Positions 37,998 to 48,305 of a DNA stretch of 64,000 bases are shown piece after piece. The notes below the pieces were generated by a model. The model saw nothing but the letters and a program-made list of their open reading frames with translations, searched no databases and was not told where the DNA came from. Source of the DNA: Flavobacterium sp. (GTDB lineage: Bacteria; Bacteroidota; Bacteroidia; Flavobacteriales; Flavobacteriaceae); assembly GCF_027531705.1 (NCBI RefSeq), contig NZ_JAPZSP010000010.1, forward strand, positions 62,001 to 126,000, read 5' to 3'. The translations under genes and the position numbers were made by a program. Every line of letters starts with the position of its first letter. The first letter of the stretch is position 1.

Positions 37998-38735
37998 ATG
38001 CGCTATTTCATTCAAATTTCTTACAACGGAACAAACTATCACGGTTGGCAACAACAACCTAACGCTAGTTCTGTACAAGAAACACTAAACAAATCCTTGT
38101 CAACTGTTTTGAATTGCAAAATCGATTGCATGGGCGCAGGTCGCACCGATACAGGTGTACACGCAACACAAATGTACGCTCACTTTGATTGTGACGAATT
38201 GCAAAATACAACTTCAATCATTCACAAACTCAATTCTTTTTTGCCTCAAGATATTGTTGTGCATGATTTAATTCAAGTTCACGAAGATGCTCATGCGCGC
38301 TTTGATGCAACTAAAAGAACTTACGAATACCATATTCATTCGTTCAAAAATGCTTTTTTTCAAAACAAAAGCTGGTATTTTCATCAAAAACTAAATGTTG
38401 ACTTAATGAATCAAGCTTGCAAAATCCTTTTCAATCATACCGATTTTCAATGTTTTTCTAAAGTTCATACCGATGTTAACACTTTTGATTGCAAAATTTA
38501 TGAAGCTTTTTGGAAACAAGAAAATGCAAATCTTATCTTTACCATTTCGGCAGATAGATTCTTGCGGAATATGGTAAGAGCCATTGTCGGCACAATGGTA
38601 AACGTAGGTTTAGAAAAAATAACATTAGAAGAATTTCAAACTATTATAGAAAGCAAAGACCGCAACAAAGCAGGTTTTTCAGTTCCAGCACACGGATTAT
38701 ATTTAACTGAAATAAAGTACGATTATTTAAAATAG
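37998..38735 (+). CDS. truA: tRNA pseudouridine(38-40) synthase
   Basis: RYFIQISYNGTNYHGWQQQPNASSVQETL, GAGRTDTGVHATQMYAHFD, FLRNMVRAIVGT. Confidence 0.97.
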   Translation: MRYFIQISYNGTNYHGWQQQPNASSVQETLNKSLSTVLNCKIDCMGAGRTDTGVHATQMYAHFDCDELQNTTSIIHKLNSFLPQDIVVHDLIQVHEDAHARFDATKRTYEYHIHSFKNAFFQNKSWYFHQKLNVDLMNQACKILFNHTDFQCFSKVHTDVNTFDCKIYEAFWKQENANLIFTISADRFLRNMVRAIVGTMVNVGLEKITLEEFQTIIESKDRNKAGFSVPAHGLYLTEIKYDYLK

Positions 38736-38753
38736 AGAATAAATCTAATATTA

Positions 38754-40514
38754 ATGAAAGCGAAAGCATTCGACACTAACATATTCAAACGAATTCTTAA
38801 ATACACCAAACCCTTTCAATGGCGTTTTAATGGTGTGATTATTTTTGCCGTGTCGTTGTCTATTTTTGCAGCACTTCGCCCCTATTTACTCAAGCAAACT
38901 GTTGATGGTTATATCAAAACGCACGATCAGCAAGGATTACTTTTCTATATAATCCTGATGATACTTGTTCTTATGGCAGAAGTTTTTTCTCAATTTTATT
39001 TTGTTTATTGGGCCAACTGGTTAGGGCAAGATATTGTAAAAGACATTCGCATAAAACTTTTCAAACACATGTTGAGTTTTAGAATGAAATATTATGACAA
39101 TGCGCCTGTTGGTCAACTAGTAACCCGTTCGGTTTCTGATATTGAAGCGATTGCAAAAATATTCAGTCAAGGCCTTTTTATGATTATAAGTGACTTGATG
39201 AAAATGTTGGTTGTTCTCCTTTTTATGTTCTACATGAACTGGCGATTAACTTGGATTGTTATTGTTGCCATGCCGATTTTGGTTTATTTCACCCGAATAT
39301 TTCAAAAGAAAATGCAAGTAGCTTTTGAAGAAGTACGTACCCAAATTGCCAACCTCAACACGTTTGTACAAGAACGCGTAACAGGTATGAAAATCGTTCA
39401 ACTTTTTAACCGTGAAACTATTGAAGCCGAAAAGTTTAGCGAAATCAATCAAAAGCACAACAAAGCATGGATAAAAACAATTTTATATAACTCTATATTT
39501 TTTCCAATTGCCGATATTATTTCGTCGCTAACATTAGGTTTTGTAGTGCTTTATGGCGGCATTAAGATTTTGAATGGCGATCACTTTACCACTTTTGGCG
39601 ATTTGTTTTCCTATACTATGTTTATCGGAATGTTGTTTAATCCATTGCGACAAATTGCAGATAAATTCAACGAGATGCAAATGGGAATGATTGCTGCTAA
39701 CAGAGTTTTTGATATTCTAGATACCGACGACCAAATTCAAGATACAGGAACGGTTGAAGCACCAGTTTTTAAAGGTTCAATTGAATTTAAAGATGTTCAT
39801 TTTGGTTATTTGGCCAATGAAGAAGTGATAAAAGGAATAAGTTTCAAAGTAAATCCTGGCGAAACAATTGCAATTGTAGGTGCTACTGGCGCAGGAAAAT
39901 CAACCATTATCAATCTTTTGAATCGTTTTTACGAAATTAATAGTGGCTCGATTTTCATTGATAATCACAATGTTAAAGAGTACTCTCTGAGTTCTATTAG
40001 AAAACAAATTGCGGTGGTTTTGCAAGACGTTTTTCTTTTTGCTGATACTATTTTGAATAACATAACACTCAATCATCCCGAAATTTCACGTGAGCAAGTT
40101 GTTGAAGCTGCTAAGAAAATTGGTGTTCACGATTTCATTATGAGTTTGCCAGACAACTACGATTATAACGTGAAAGAACGCGGAATTATGCTATCATCAG
40201 GACAACGACAATTAATTGCTTTTTTGAGAGCTTATGTCAGCAATCCGAGTATTTTAATTTTGGATGAAGCCACATCTTCTATCGATACTTACAGCGAAGA
40301 ATTGATTCAGAGAGCAACCGAAACCATCACTAAAGACAGAACTTCAATAGTAATTGCACACCGATTGGCAACTATTATGAATGCAGACACTATTATTGTT
40401 ATGGACAAAGGTTTAATTGTTGAACAAGGAACGCATCAAGAACTAATTACTAGAACCGACGGCTATTATAAAAAACTATACGATTCACAGTTTTCTGTAG
40501 CAATCGCTAACTAA
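38754..40514 (+). CDS. ABC transporter, fused permease-ATPase (MsbA/MDR-like)
   Basis: Six TM segments, IAIVGATGAGKSTIINLL Walker A, LSSGQRQLIAFLRA signature, ILILDEATSSID. Confidence 0.95.
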   Translation: MKAKAFDTNIFKRILKYTKPFQWRFNGVIIFAVSLSIFAALRPYLLKQTVDGYIKTHDQQGLLFYIILMILVLMAEVFSQFYFVYWANWLGQDIVKDIRIKLFKHMLSFRMKYYDNAPVGQLVTRSVSDIEAIAKIFSQGLFMIISDLMKMLVVLLFMFYMNWRLTWIVIVAMPILVYFTRIFQKKMQVAFEEVRTQIANLNTFVQERVTGMKIVQLFNRETIEAEKFSEINQKHNKAWIKTILYNSIFFPIADIISSLTLGFVVLYGGIKILNGDHFTTFGDLFSYTMFIGMLFNPLRQIADKFNEMQMGMIAANRVFDILDTDDQIQDTGTVEAPVFKGSIEFKDVHFGYLANEEVIKGISFKVNPGETIAIVGATGAGKSTIINLLNRFYEINSGSIFIDNHNVKEYSLSSIRKQIAVVLQDVFLFADTILNNITLNHPEISREQVVEAAKKIGVHDFIMSLPDNYDYNVKERGIMLSSGQRQLIAFLRAYVSNPSILILDEATSSIDTYSEELIQRATETITKDRTSIVIAHRLATIMNADTIIVMDKGLIVEQGTHQELITRTDGYYKKLYDSQFSVAIAN

Positions 40515-40528
40515 ATTCAAAATAAAAT

Positions 40529-41167
40529 ATGGCATTTACAATTGCAATTTCAGAGGAAAGAATTCCACTAAAGAAAAATAATTGGCTTAAATTATTCATC
40601 GTTGTTTTTCTAATCAATTGGGCAAATTCCTATATCGGAAATACTGATACTGCCAACTGGATTCTCGAAAACACTTTGGTTTTTCTTTTCTTAGGATTTT
40701 TGGGTTTTAGCTACAAAAAATTTCAATTTAGCGACTTGAGTTATTTGCTAGTTTGCGTTTATTTGTGTCTTCATGTTTATGGTTCCAAATATACTTATGC
40801 CGAAAATCCGTTTGGCTATTGGTTGAAAGATGCTTTGGATTTATCCCGAAATCATTATGATAGAATTGTACATTTCAGTTTTGGCTTTTTATTAGCTTAT
40901 CCAATGCGCGAAATGTTCTTGAAATGGTTAAAATTCCCAAGTTGGGTTGCATGGACATTGCCTATTGAAATCACATTATCGGTTAGTGGATTTTATGAAT
41001 TGATAGAATGGGCAGTTGCCGATGTTTTCTTCAAAGCGCAAGGCGATGCCTATTTAGGAACGCAAGGCGATATTTGGGATGCCCAAAAAGATATTTTTTT
41101 AGCATTTATAGGTTCAATCATTGCTACTACAATAGTTTCTGTAGTAAAAAAGTTAGCTCGTAAGTAG
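40529..41167 (+). CDS. DUF2238/YjdF-family membrane protein
   Basis: YGSKYTYAENPFGYWLKDALDLSRNHYDRIVHFSFGFLLAYPMREM, GFYELIEWAVADV, GDIWDAQKD. Confidence 0.88.
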   Translation: MAFTIAISEERIPLKKNNWLKLFIVVFLINWANSYIGNTDTANWILENTLVFLFLGFLGFSYKKFQFSDLSYLLVCVYLCLHVYGSKYTYAENPFGYWLKDALDLSRNHYDRIVHFSFGFLLAYPMREMFLKWLKFPSWVAWTLPIEITLSVSGFYELIEWAVADVFFKAQGDAYLGTQGDIWDAQKDIFLAFIGSIIATTIVSVVKKLARK

Positions 41168-41174
41168 GAATTTT

Positions 41175-41696
41175 ATGGAATTCAAAAAAATAAAAAATAA
41201 AATAGACATCTTTCATTCTGAAGGAAGAACGATAGATGCAACTTTATGGCTTTTGAAGAAATTCAATTTAGAAACTCCCAATCTCAAAAGAATTGAATTA
41301 CGAGAAGTTGCCAAACCCGATTTTATTTTGATGACTACCGAAGGAAATTTTGGAGAACCTCAAATTTTGAGAGTACCCGAAAACACCTTTGAATTTCCTT
41401 TACCCTTAATGCTATGCTTACTAACACACGAAATGGTTCATGTACGTCAAAAAACGGTTAAACCTTATGTTGAAGATAAAAATGAAAGAGAATGGCAAGC
41501 CTATTACGAAATGAATTTTCACAAAGAATTTCCTGAAACACTTGAAATCTCGACTTTTCACAAACTATTTTTTGCCAAAAAAGGATTAGAATATTATGCT
41601 CGAATGGGAGAAGATTCAGAATTGCAACTCAAATATGCCGAACAAAAAAAAGAAGTGGAATTGTTGATTGATGAGTTGGAAGTTAGACGCTTTTAA
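41175..41696 (+). CDS. Uncharacterised protein with HEMVH (HExxH) motif, possible small metallopeptidase-like fold
   Basis: LLTHEMVHVRQKTVKPYVEDKNEREWQAYYEM. Confidence 0.6.
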   Translation: MEFKKIKNKIDIFHSEGRTIDATLWLLKKFNLETPNLKRIELREVAKPDFILMTTEGNFGEPQILRVPENTFEFPLPLMLCLLTHEMVHVRQKTVKPYVEDKNEREWQAYYEMNFHKEFPETLEISTFHKLFFAKKGLEYYARMGEDSELQLKYAEQKKEVELLIDELEVRRF

Positions 41697-41742
41697 ACTC
41701 ATAAACTTTTAAACCTTTAAACTCTTAAACTTTTAAACTTTT
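41695..41742 (+). repeat. 8-bp tandem repeat, six units of AAACTYTT
   Basis: AAAC starts at 41695, 41703, 41711, 41719, 41727, 41735 (exact period 8). Confidence 0.85.
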
Positions 41743-41746
41743 TTAC

Positions 41747-41754
41747 TAATTTTG
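41747..41754 (+). promoter_or_regulatory. Candidate -7 element TAATTTTG for lpdA
   Basis: TAnnTTTG match 34 nt upstream of the ATG at 41788. Confidence 0.5.
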
Positions 41755-41787
41755 CAATCTCAATTAATTTAGAAAATCATACAAGAA

Positions 41788-43176
41788 ATGAAATACGATA
41801 TTATAGTTTTAGGAAGTGGACCAGGCGGATATGTTACTGCTATTCGTGCCTCACAATTAGGCTTTAAAGTAGCTGTTGTAGAAAAAGAAAATCTTGGTGG
41901 CGTTTGTTTAAATTGGGGTTGTATCCCAACAAAAGCGTTGTTAAAATCTGCTCAAGTTTTTGACTATTTAAAACATGCTTCCGATTATGGATTAACTGTT
42001 TCTTCGTATGATAAAGATTTTGGAGCTGTTGTTGGAAGAAGCCGAAGTGTTGCAGATGGAATGAGTAAAGGTGTTCAATTTTTGATGAAAAAAAATAAAA
42101 TTGACGTTATCGAAGGTTTCGGAAAACTAAAACCTGGAAAAAAAGTTGATGTAACTGCTGCTGACGGAAAAGTAACTGAATATTCAGCTGACCACATTAT
42201 CATTGCAACTGGTGCTCGCTCAAGAGAATTGCCTAACTTGCCTCAAGATGGTGTAAAAGTTATTGGTTACAGACAAGCAATGACGTTGCCAACTCAACCA
42301 AAATCGATGATTATTGTTGGTTCTGGAGCTATTGGTGTTGAGTTTGCTCATTTTTATAACTCAATGGGAACAAATGTTACTATTGTAGAATTTATGCCAA
42401 ATATCGTTCCTGTTGAAGATGAAGATATTTCTAAACAAATGGAACGTTCAATGAAAAAAGCGGGTGTTTCAATCATGACAAGTTCGTCTGTTGAACGCAT
42501 TGATACTTCTGGTGCTGGTGTAAAAGCTTATGTAAAAACAGCAAAAGGTGAAGAAGTTTTAGAAGCAGATATTTTACTTTCGGCAGTTGGAATTAAAACA
42601 AACATAGAAAACATTGGTCTTGAAGAAGTTGGAATTGCAACTGATAAAGATAAAATTTTGGTAAATGCTTATAACCAAACTAATGTTCCTGGTTATTATG
42701 CGATTGGTGATGTAACTCCTGGGCAAGCATTGGCTCACGTTGCTTCTGCTGAAGGAATTAACTGTGTTGAAAAAATCGCAGGCTTACACGTAGAACCAAT
42801 TGATTACGGAAACGTTCCTGGTTGTACTTATGCAACTCCAGAAATTGCTTCAGTAGGTTTGACCGAAAAACAAGCTAAAGAAAAAGGATACGAATTGAAA
42901 ATTGGAAAATTCCCATTCTCAGCATCTGGAAAAGCAAAAGCAGCAGGTGCTTCTGATGGTTTTGTAAAAGTAATTTTTGATGCCAAATACGGCGAATGGT
43001 TAGGTTGTCACATGATTGGTGCTGGTGTTACCGACATGATTGCAGAAGCAGTTGTAGCAAGAAAACTAGAAACAACTGGACACGAAATCCTAAAAGCAAT
43101 ACATCCACACCCAACTATGAGTGAAGCGGTTATGGAAGCTGTTGCTGATGCTTATGGAGAAGTAATTCACTTGTAG
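41788..43176 (+). CDS. lpdA: Dihydrolipoyl dehydrogenase
   Basis: YDIIVLGSGPGGYVTAIRASQLGFKVAVVEKENLGGVCLNWGCIPTKALL, HPHPTMSEAVMEA. Confidence 0.97.
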   Translation: MKYDIIVLGSGPGGYVTAIRASQLGFKVAVVEKENLGGVCLNWGCIPTKALLKSAQVFDYLKHASDYGLTVSSYDKDFGAVVGRSRSVADGMSKGVQFLMKKNKIDVIEGFGKLKPGKKVDVTAADGKVTEYSADHIIIATGARSRELPNLPQDGVKVIGYRQAMTLPTQPKSMIIVGSGAIGVEFAHFYNSMGTNVTIVEFMPNIVPVEDEDISKQMERSMKKAGVSIMTSSSVERIDTSGAGVKAYVKTAKGEEVLEADILLSAVGIKTNIENIGLEEVGIATDKDKILVNAYNQTNVPGYYAIGDVTPGQALAHVASAEGINCVEKIAGLHVEPIDYGNVPGCTYATPEIASVGLTEKQAKEKGYELKIGKFPFSASGKAKAAGASDGFVKVIFDAKYGEWLGCHMIGAGVTDMIAEAVVARKLETTGHEILKAIHPHPTMSEAVMEAVADAYGEVIHL

Positions 43177-43199
43177 AAATACTAAGTTTAAATAGCAAA

Positions 43200-43231
43200 A
43201 ATCCGTTTAGGTTTCTAAACGGATTTTTTTT
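43200..43231 (+). terminator. Terminator of lpdA
   Basis: AATCCGTTTAG-gttt-CTAAACGGATT + T run. Confidence 0.88.
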
Positions 43232-43244
43232 GTGGCAACAATAA

Positions 43245-43278
43245 ATAAAAAAGCCTTTCCAAAAATGAAAAGGCTTTT
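43245..43278 (-). terminator. Terminator of the minus-strand T9SS protein
   Basis: AAGCCTTT/AAAGGCTT stem with T run on minus strand. Confidence 0.75.
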
Positions 43279-43297
43279 CCAAAATATATAGTTTGTT

Positions 43298-46200
43298 TTA
43301 GTTTATTACTTTTTTATTAATCACAACATCATCTATTGTAGTTATTTGTACGATCACAACTTGATTAGTTGCTTTTGTAGACACTTTAGTAGTTGAAGCA
43401 TTTATATTTTTTTCTTCCAACAAAAGTCTTCCATTAATGTCGTATACTCTAACTTTATTCATTTTCACTTTTCCAGTGTTTATAACAATGTACTGATCTT
43501 GTTTGTAAACTATCACATTATTTGCATCTAAAACCTGTGTTTGTGTTGCTAAAGTAGATTGGTAAATAATTTCAAATCTTGTATTAAAAACACCTACTTC
43601 TGAAGCAAATGAATAAGAACCATTTGAGAAATTATGAATAGTATTTGTTAAATTATCTTTTAGGAAAATCTCTTGTCCTTCGGCAAACAAACCATCTATA
43701 TTATCAATGCTTATTGTAAACTCACCTGCTGTTTGTGCTTTAAATCCTAATAAGACTACATCAGAAGCATTAAAAGTTGGTCTTCCTTGCACAGAGAATT
43801 CTTCACCATTTATAATTGAAGTCAAAGCTGTTTGGCTATCATTAAAATAATGACCATCAATAGCAGTGTCAATTCCTAAAGTGGCAGTTGGCATATAAGC
43901 AATCATTGTTTGGCTAAACAATCCAGCAGCATTTGTAAGGTTTAACCAAATTCTACTTTTATTGTTAGCGGCTGTTCTAAAAAATTGATTACCATTATCA
44001 GCCACTCTCATATTGTTAGTAAATGAAATTGTTGAAGATGTTGCTTTTACAATAAACCCTTGCCCTACTTGTAGTGTTCCATTTGGCACTAAACCTAGTG
44101 GATCACCAGCATTTGATTTTGTTCTAGTTCCACCCGCTAAAGTATAAGTTGCATAAGATGTATTAGCATCATTATTGGTTTTTCTCCATAAATAAATTGC
44201 TTCTGTTATATTATTTTGGACTATAAAAGTATCAGTATCTATTGTTGAAGGATATGGATTTCCAATTGCATTATAAGTTCCGCTAGTTACAGGAATTGTT
44301 ACAGTACCATTATTTGGAACACCAGTAAAAGTACCTTGCCAAATCGTTGGTGTTGTAGGATGCCAATTAGACATTCTTATTAAATATCCTTTTCCAGTAG
44401 TAAAATTGGTTGCAGATGGTGAAGCAACAACTTCATATAAATTTGTTGATGGGCTATAAGTGTAAAATCTGTTAGCAACAGTACCAGTTGAAAAAGATTG
44501 CAATTGTTGTCCCACAACAGGTGCTGACCACAAAACATAATCTAAACGCATTAACGGTTCTGTTTTTCTTTTAATACTGATAGCTCCGGTATTTTGAGCA
44601 TTTGTTGTTTGAACAAGATTTGCATTGCTCTCAAAAGTCAATGTTCCTCCGTTTACGGCAACACTTCCACCTACTGTCATGTTATGACCTGAGTTGATGA
44701 CTACGTTTCCGCTATTGACAGTACAACTACAACCTGAAATAGATGCTGTTGAATTAAAATTGTCATTAAAAACCAAACTTGAATATCCAGTTGGTTCTAC
44801 ATTCCAGCTTGTTCCATTCCAAACTGAGGTTCCTCCAACAGTGATTGTTACATAACTTGAAATTGCATTAGAACAACTTCCACTTTGGATAACAGCTCTA
44901 AAATAAGTTGTTACATTAAGAAACCCTATACTTTCACCTGATAAAACTGTAGTATTATTTCCAATATCAACTGGTAAAGTAAATGAACTATTAGTAGCTT
45001 TTTGCCATTTTACAACAGCTCCAACATTTCCCGACAGTACCAAATCATCTGGTAATTTATTAGAACAAATTGTTTGATTATTTGAAACCGTTCCTCCTAT
45101 AGCTGTTGGAGTAACCGTGATTCTTACAACATTTGAATTTAACGATGTACATCCGCCAGTTACTACCGCTCTAAAATATTTTGTAACAGAAAGATTTCCA
45201 ATTGTTGCTGCTGCTAATGTTGCAGTTGTAGCTCCAGTAATGTTGGAGAAAGTGGCATTATCAAGCGATGATTGCCATTGGATTGTTCCTGTATTACCAG
45301 ACAATGTAATGGATGCTGGCAGAGCACCTGCGCAAATTGTTTGATTAGCCGAAACAGTTCCTACTGTAGGTAAAGTTGTTACAGTAACCGCTAGAGTTCT
45401 AGTTCCACTTGTACCACAACCATTAATTGCTCTAACCGTTATATTTCCGTTTTGTCCTATTGTTCCTGCTGTAACAGTTATTGTGTTAGTTGTATTTCCT
45501 GAAGTAATTGTCCATCCTGTTGGCACTGTCCATGCATAAGAAGTTGCATTCGTCACATTTGCAACACTGTATGTCTGATTTGTTGCAGACGGACATTGAA
45601 TAGTTACTCCTGAAATAACACTTGGTGTTGCAGGATTTCCGGTTGGACTTGTTATTATTGTAATTACGTTACTTGTAGAAAAACAACTATTTGCATTTGT
45701 TCCAACTGCACTAACAATTCTTCTGTAATATCTCACTGCATTTGTACCAGTCGCCGTAATAGCTATTGGTGTATAATCTTCAGTAGTTGCTCCAGAAATA
45801 TTTGTAAAAGTGCTATTATTAGTTGAAATTTGCCATTGAAAAGAGATTGATGGATTGGTTGTATTTCCATTATAAACATACGAAGTTCCATTAATCAAGC
45901 CTGGCGAATTACCTGAACAAACAGCAGTATTTGTTGCTACAAGTGTATTCGAATCTATAACAAAAGGCGTCAAACTAAAGTTGACAATATTATTTCCTCC
46001 ATTTTCATAATAATCAAAAACGATATCACTATTTCCATTTAAATAAAGTAAAACGTTACCATAAGAAGTTGGTGCTTGTTCTTTCCATTCATCAAATACT
46101 TTTACACCATTAACATATACTCTAACACCATCATCTCCGCTAAAGTTAGCCATATAGCATCCAGTTTTAGTTGAATGCATTCTATATCTAACGGCATATT

Positions 46201-48049
46201 GTTGTGTATAAATACTTGTTCTTACAGCTCCATTTGAATATATTGGGAAACAAACGAAGTCGCCTGTAAAATTTTCGGTAATAGTTTCGGTTGGAATAGT
46301 ATAATATCCAGCATAATTTGCATCTATAAATGGCGTTACAGAAGCTGGTGTAGTTGGATTTGTAGCAGCTGGAGAAGTTCCTGTCCAATTATAAACATGC
46401 CCAACCCAATTATCATTTCCAAAAGCCAATTGCGAATCCTGTGTGTTCCCAATACTATTTAAAACTAACGTAATCATTCCTCCAGCAGAGTTATTATTTA
46501 CGCATCCACCTTTGCTTAGAAGCAACTTTATTTGTCCTGAAAATATTGCTGTCCAGGTTAAAGATGTCCCATTTAATCCATACGAAAATGCCGTAGAACC
46601 AATATTTAAGTTTGTTGCAGCATCTATAACTGTCAAAGTTTCTACATCAGAAGGAAAGACATTACCAACTGAAAAAGTATAAGTAAAACCTTTTACAATA
46701 TCGATTAGTAAATATTGTCCAGCATTAACCGTTGGTGAATAAATTGTATTTGAACTATCTATACAAAAAGTATTTAATGCTCCTACTTGTGTCATTGTGT
46801 TTGAATAAGAACATGGCTCAAATGCAATTGTATTTATAACAACAACATTGCTTATATAAACACATGATTGTGAAGCAGCAGAAGCAGTTACTAATCGTCT
46901 GTAACTAGTGGCAACAGTAGTTGAATTTGTTATTGCAAGTGGTGTATAATCTTTGGAAGTTGCACCACTAATATTTGTAAAGGTAACACCATTTGTAGAA
47001 GATTGCCATTGATAGGAGATTGTTGGATTTACGACAGTACCAGAATAAACATAATTTGTTCCTGTGATTATTCCAGGTGCAGAACCGCTATTTACAGAAG
47101 TTACTGTAGATGATATAGAATTAGAACTTGGATCGAAAGGAGCAAGACTAAAATTTACCACATTTCCTCCTCCATTTTCATAATAATCAAAAACAATTTC
47201 ACTGTTTCCAGTTAAATATAGCATAACATTTCCATAAGCCGATACACCTTGTTCTTTCCATTCATCAAATATTCTTACTCCATCCACATAAACACGAATT
47301 CCGTCGTCTCCGCTGAAAGTAGCCATATAGCAACCAACTTTGGTAGACCTCATTCTGTATCTAACGGCAAATTGTTCGGTATAAATATTTGTTACATTAT
47401 TTCCATTTGAATTTAGAGGAAAACAAGCTCCATTACCTCCAAAAGTTTCTGCAATTGTTTCAGAATTGATTGCATAATTTCCGGCATAGTTAGCACCAAC
47501 AAAAGGAGTTGTAGCTGATATAGTTGTTGGTGAAGTTCCTCCCGGCGGTGCATTTCCTGTCCAGTTGTAAACATGTCCAATCCATTGATTAACACCAAAA
47601 GCTGCTTGCGAATCTTGTGTGTTTCCAATTGAATTTAACTTCAAGGTTAGAGCGCCACCAGCAGAATTGTCATTAACACAATTCCCTTTTGACACTAAAA
47701 TTTTAATTGAGCCTGATAAACTTGCTGTCCAAGTTATTGACGCTCCTGAGAAAGAAGAGGCAAAAGCGCCAAGACTAGCATTAGTCGAAGCATTAAGAAT
47801 TGTCAAATTCTCATTTTCAAAAAAGAAAGCATTTCCAATAGAAAAGGTATAATTAAATCCTTTTACAACATTAACAACAACATATTGTCCTGCGCGAACA
47901 CTAGACGTTGTAATTGTGGTTGTATTATCAATGCAAAATATATTTGTTGTACCAACTTGAGTTAAGGGTGTTCCAGTATAATTACATTGTGAAAAACCTA
48001 CTAAACCCAACATAAAAAAACCTAAACTTGCAAAAAACTTCATTTTCAA
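43298..48049 (-). CDS. Large secreted protein with duplicated PA14-like modules, Ig-like repeats and T9SS type-C-like sorting domain
   Basis: Signal peptide; two copies of GCYMA.FSGDDG.RVYV.GV..FDEWKEQ...YGNV.LYL.GNS.IVFDYYENGG; C-terminal VRVYDINGRLLLEEKNINASTTKVSTKATNQVVIVQITTIDDVVINKKVIN. Confidence 0.9.
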   Translation of the reverse strand: MKMKFFASLGFFMLGLVGFSQCNYTGTPLTQVGTTNIFCIDNTTTITTSSVRAGQYVVVNVVKGFNYTFSIGNAFFFENENLTILNASTNASLGAFASSFSGASITWTASLSGSIKILVSKGNCVNDNSAGGALTLKLNSIGNTQDSQAAFGVNQWIGHVYNWTGNAPPGGTSPTTISATTPFVGANYAGNYAINSETIAETFGGNGACFPLNSNGNNVTNIYTEQFAVRYRMRSTKVGCYMATFSGDDGIRVYVDGVRIFDEWKEQGVSAYGNVMLYLTGNSEIVFDYYENGGGNVVNFSLAPFDPSSNSISSTVTSVNSGSAPGIITGTNYVYSGTVVNPTISYQWQSSTNGVTFTNISGATSKDYTPLAITNSTTVATSYRRLVTASAASQSCVYISNVVVINTIAFEPCSYSNTMTQVGALNTFCIDSSNTIYSPTVNAGQYLLIDIVKGFTYTFSVGNVFPSDVETLTVIDAATNLNIGSTAFSYGLNGTSLTWTAIFSGQIKLLLSKGGCVNNNSAGGMITLVLNSIGNTQDSQLAFGNDNWVGHVYNWTGTSPAATNPTTPASVTPFIDANYAGYYTIPTETITENFTGDFVCFPIYSNGAVRTSIYTQQYAVRYRMHSTKTGCYMANFSGDDGVRVYVNGVKVFDEWKEQAPTSYGNVLLYLNGNSDIVFDYYENGGNNIVNFSLTPFVIDSNTLVATNTAVCSGNSPGLINGTSYVYNGNTTNPSISFQWQISTNNSTFTNISGATTEDYTPIAITATGTNAVRYYRRIVSAVGTNANSCFSTSNVITIITSPTGNPATPSVISGVTIQCPSATNQTYSVANVTNATSYAWTVPTGWTITSGNTTNTITVTAGTIGQNGNITVRAINGCGTSGTRTLAVTVTTLPTVGTVSANQTICAGALPASITLSGNTGTIQWQSSLDNATFSNITGATTATLAAATIGNLSVTKYFRAVVTGGCTSLNSNVVRITVTPTAIGGTVSNNQTICSNKLPDDLVLSGNVGAVVKWQKATNSSFTLPVDIGNNTTVLSGESIGFLNVTTYFRAVIQSGSCSNAISSYVTITVGGTSVWNGTSWNVEPTGYSSLVFNDNFNSTASISGCSCTVNSGNVVINSGHNMTVGGSVAVNGGTLTFESNANLVQTTNAQNTGAISIKRKTEPLMRLDYVLWSAPVVGQQLQSFSTGTVANRFYTYSPSTNLYEVVASPSATNFTTGKGYLIRMSNWHPTTPTIWQGTFTGVPNNGTVTIPVTSGTYNAIGNPYPSTIDTDTFIVQNNITEAIYLWRKTNNDANTSYATYTLAGGTRTKSNAGDPLGLVPNGTLQVGQGFIVKATSSTISFTNNMRVADNGNQFFRTAANNKSRIWLNLTNAAGLFSQTMIAYMPTATLGIDTAIDGHYFNDSQTALTSIINGEEFSVQGRPTFNASDVVLLGFKAQTAGEFTISIDNIDGLFAEGQEIFLKDNLTNTIHNFSNGSYSFASEVGVFNTRFEIIYQSTLATQTQVLDANNVIVYKQDQYIVINTGKVKMNKVRVYDINGRLLLEEKNINASTTKVSTKATNQVVIVQITTIDDVVINKKVIN
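45650..47986 (-). repeat. Tandem duplication of a ~390-aa module inside the CDS (units 46814-47986 and ~45650-46813)
   Basis: CNYTGTPLTQVG... and CSYSNTMTQVG... align over their whole length. Confidence 0.88.
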
Positions 48050-48257
48050 AATAAATTTTTTAAAATTAACAACTTCTTATGCCAGTTGTGCTTGCAAAAA
48101 AGTGGCAAAATTATTCCAAAAATATTTCAATTGAATAAAAAATCGATGAAATGCATTTTTTTGATTTAAAAATAAGAATATACGTGCGAACAAAAAATAA
48201 GTAAACACAGATTTAAAAAAATATTCCAATTTTTTGGATGAAAATAAGCAAAAAATA

Positions 48258-48285
48258 AAGCCTCTTTATTGCTAAAGAGGCTTTT
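48258..48285 (-). terminator. Terminator of the second T9SS protein
   Basis: AAAGCCTCTTTA-ttgc-TAAAGAGGCTTT. Confidence 0.8.
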
Positions 48286-48305
48286 ATAAAAAATTTAGTA
48301 AATTT

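Noticed and set aside
41695-41742. Possible CRISPR-like array
   Set aside because: Units are 8 bp with no spacers; it is a simple tandem repeat, and no cas genes are present.
45117-47852. Plus-strand ORFs (75-79 aa) similar to each other inside the PA14 protein gene
   Set aside because: Their similarity (e.g. 46443-46682 and 47619-47852) is the antisense image of the duplicated sense module.
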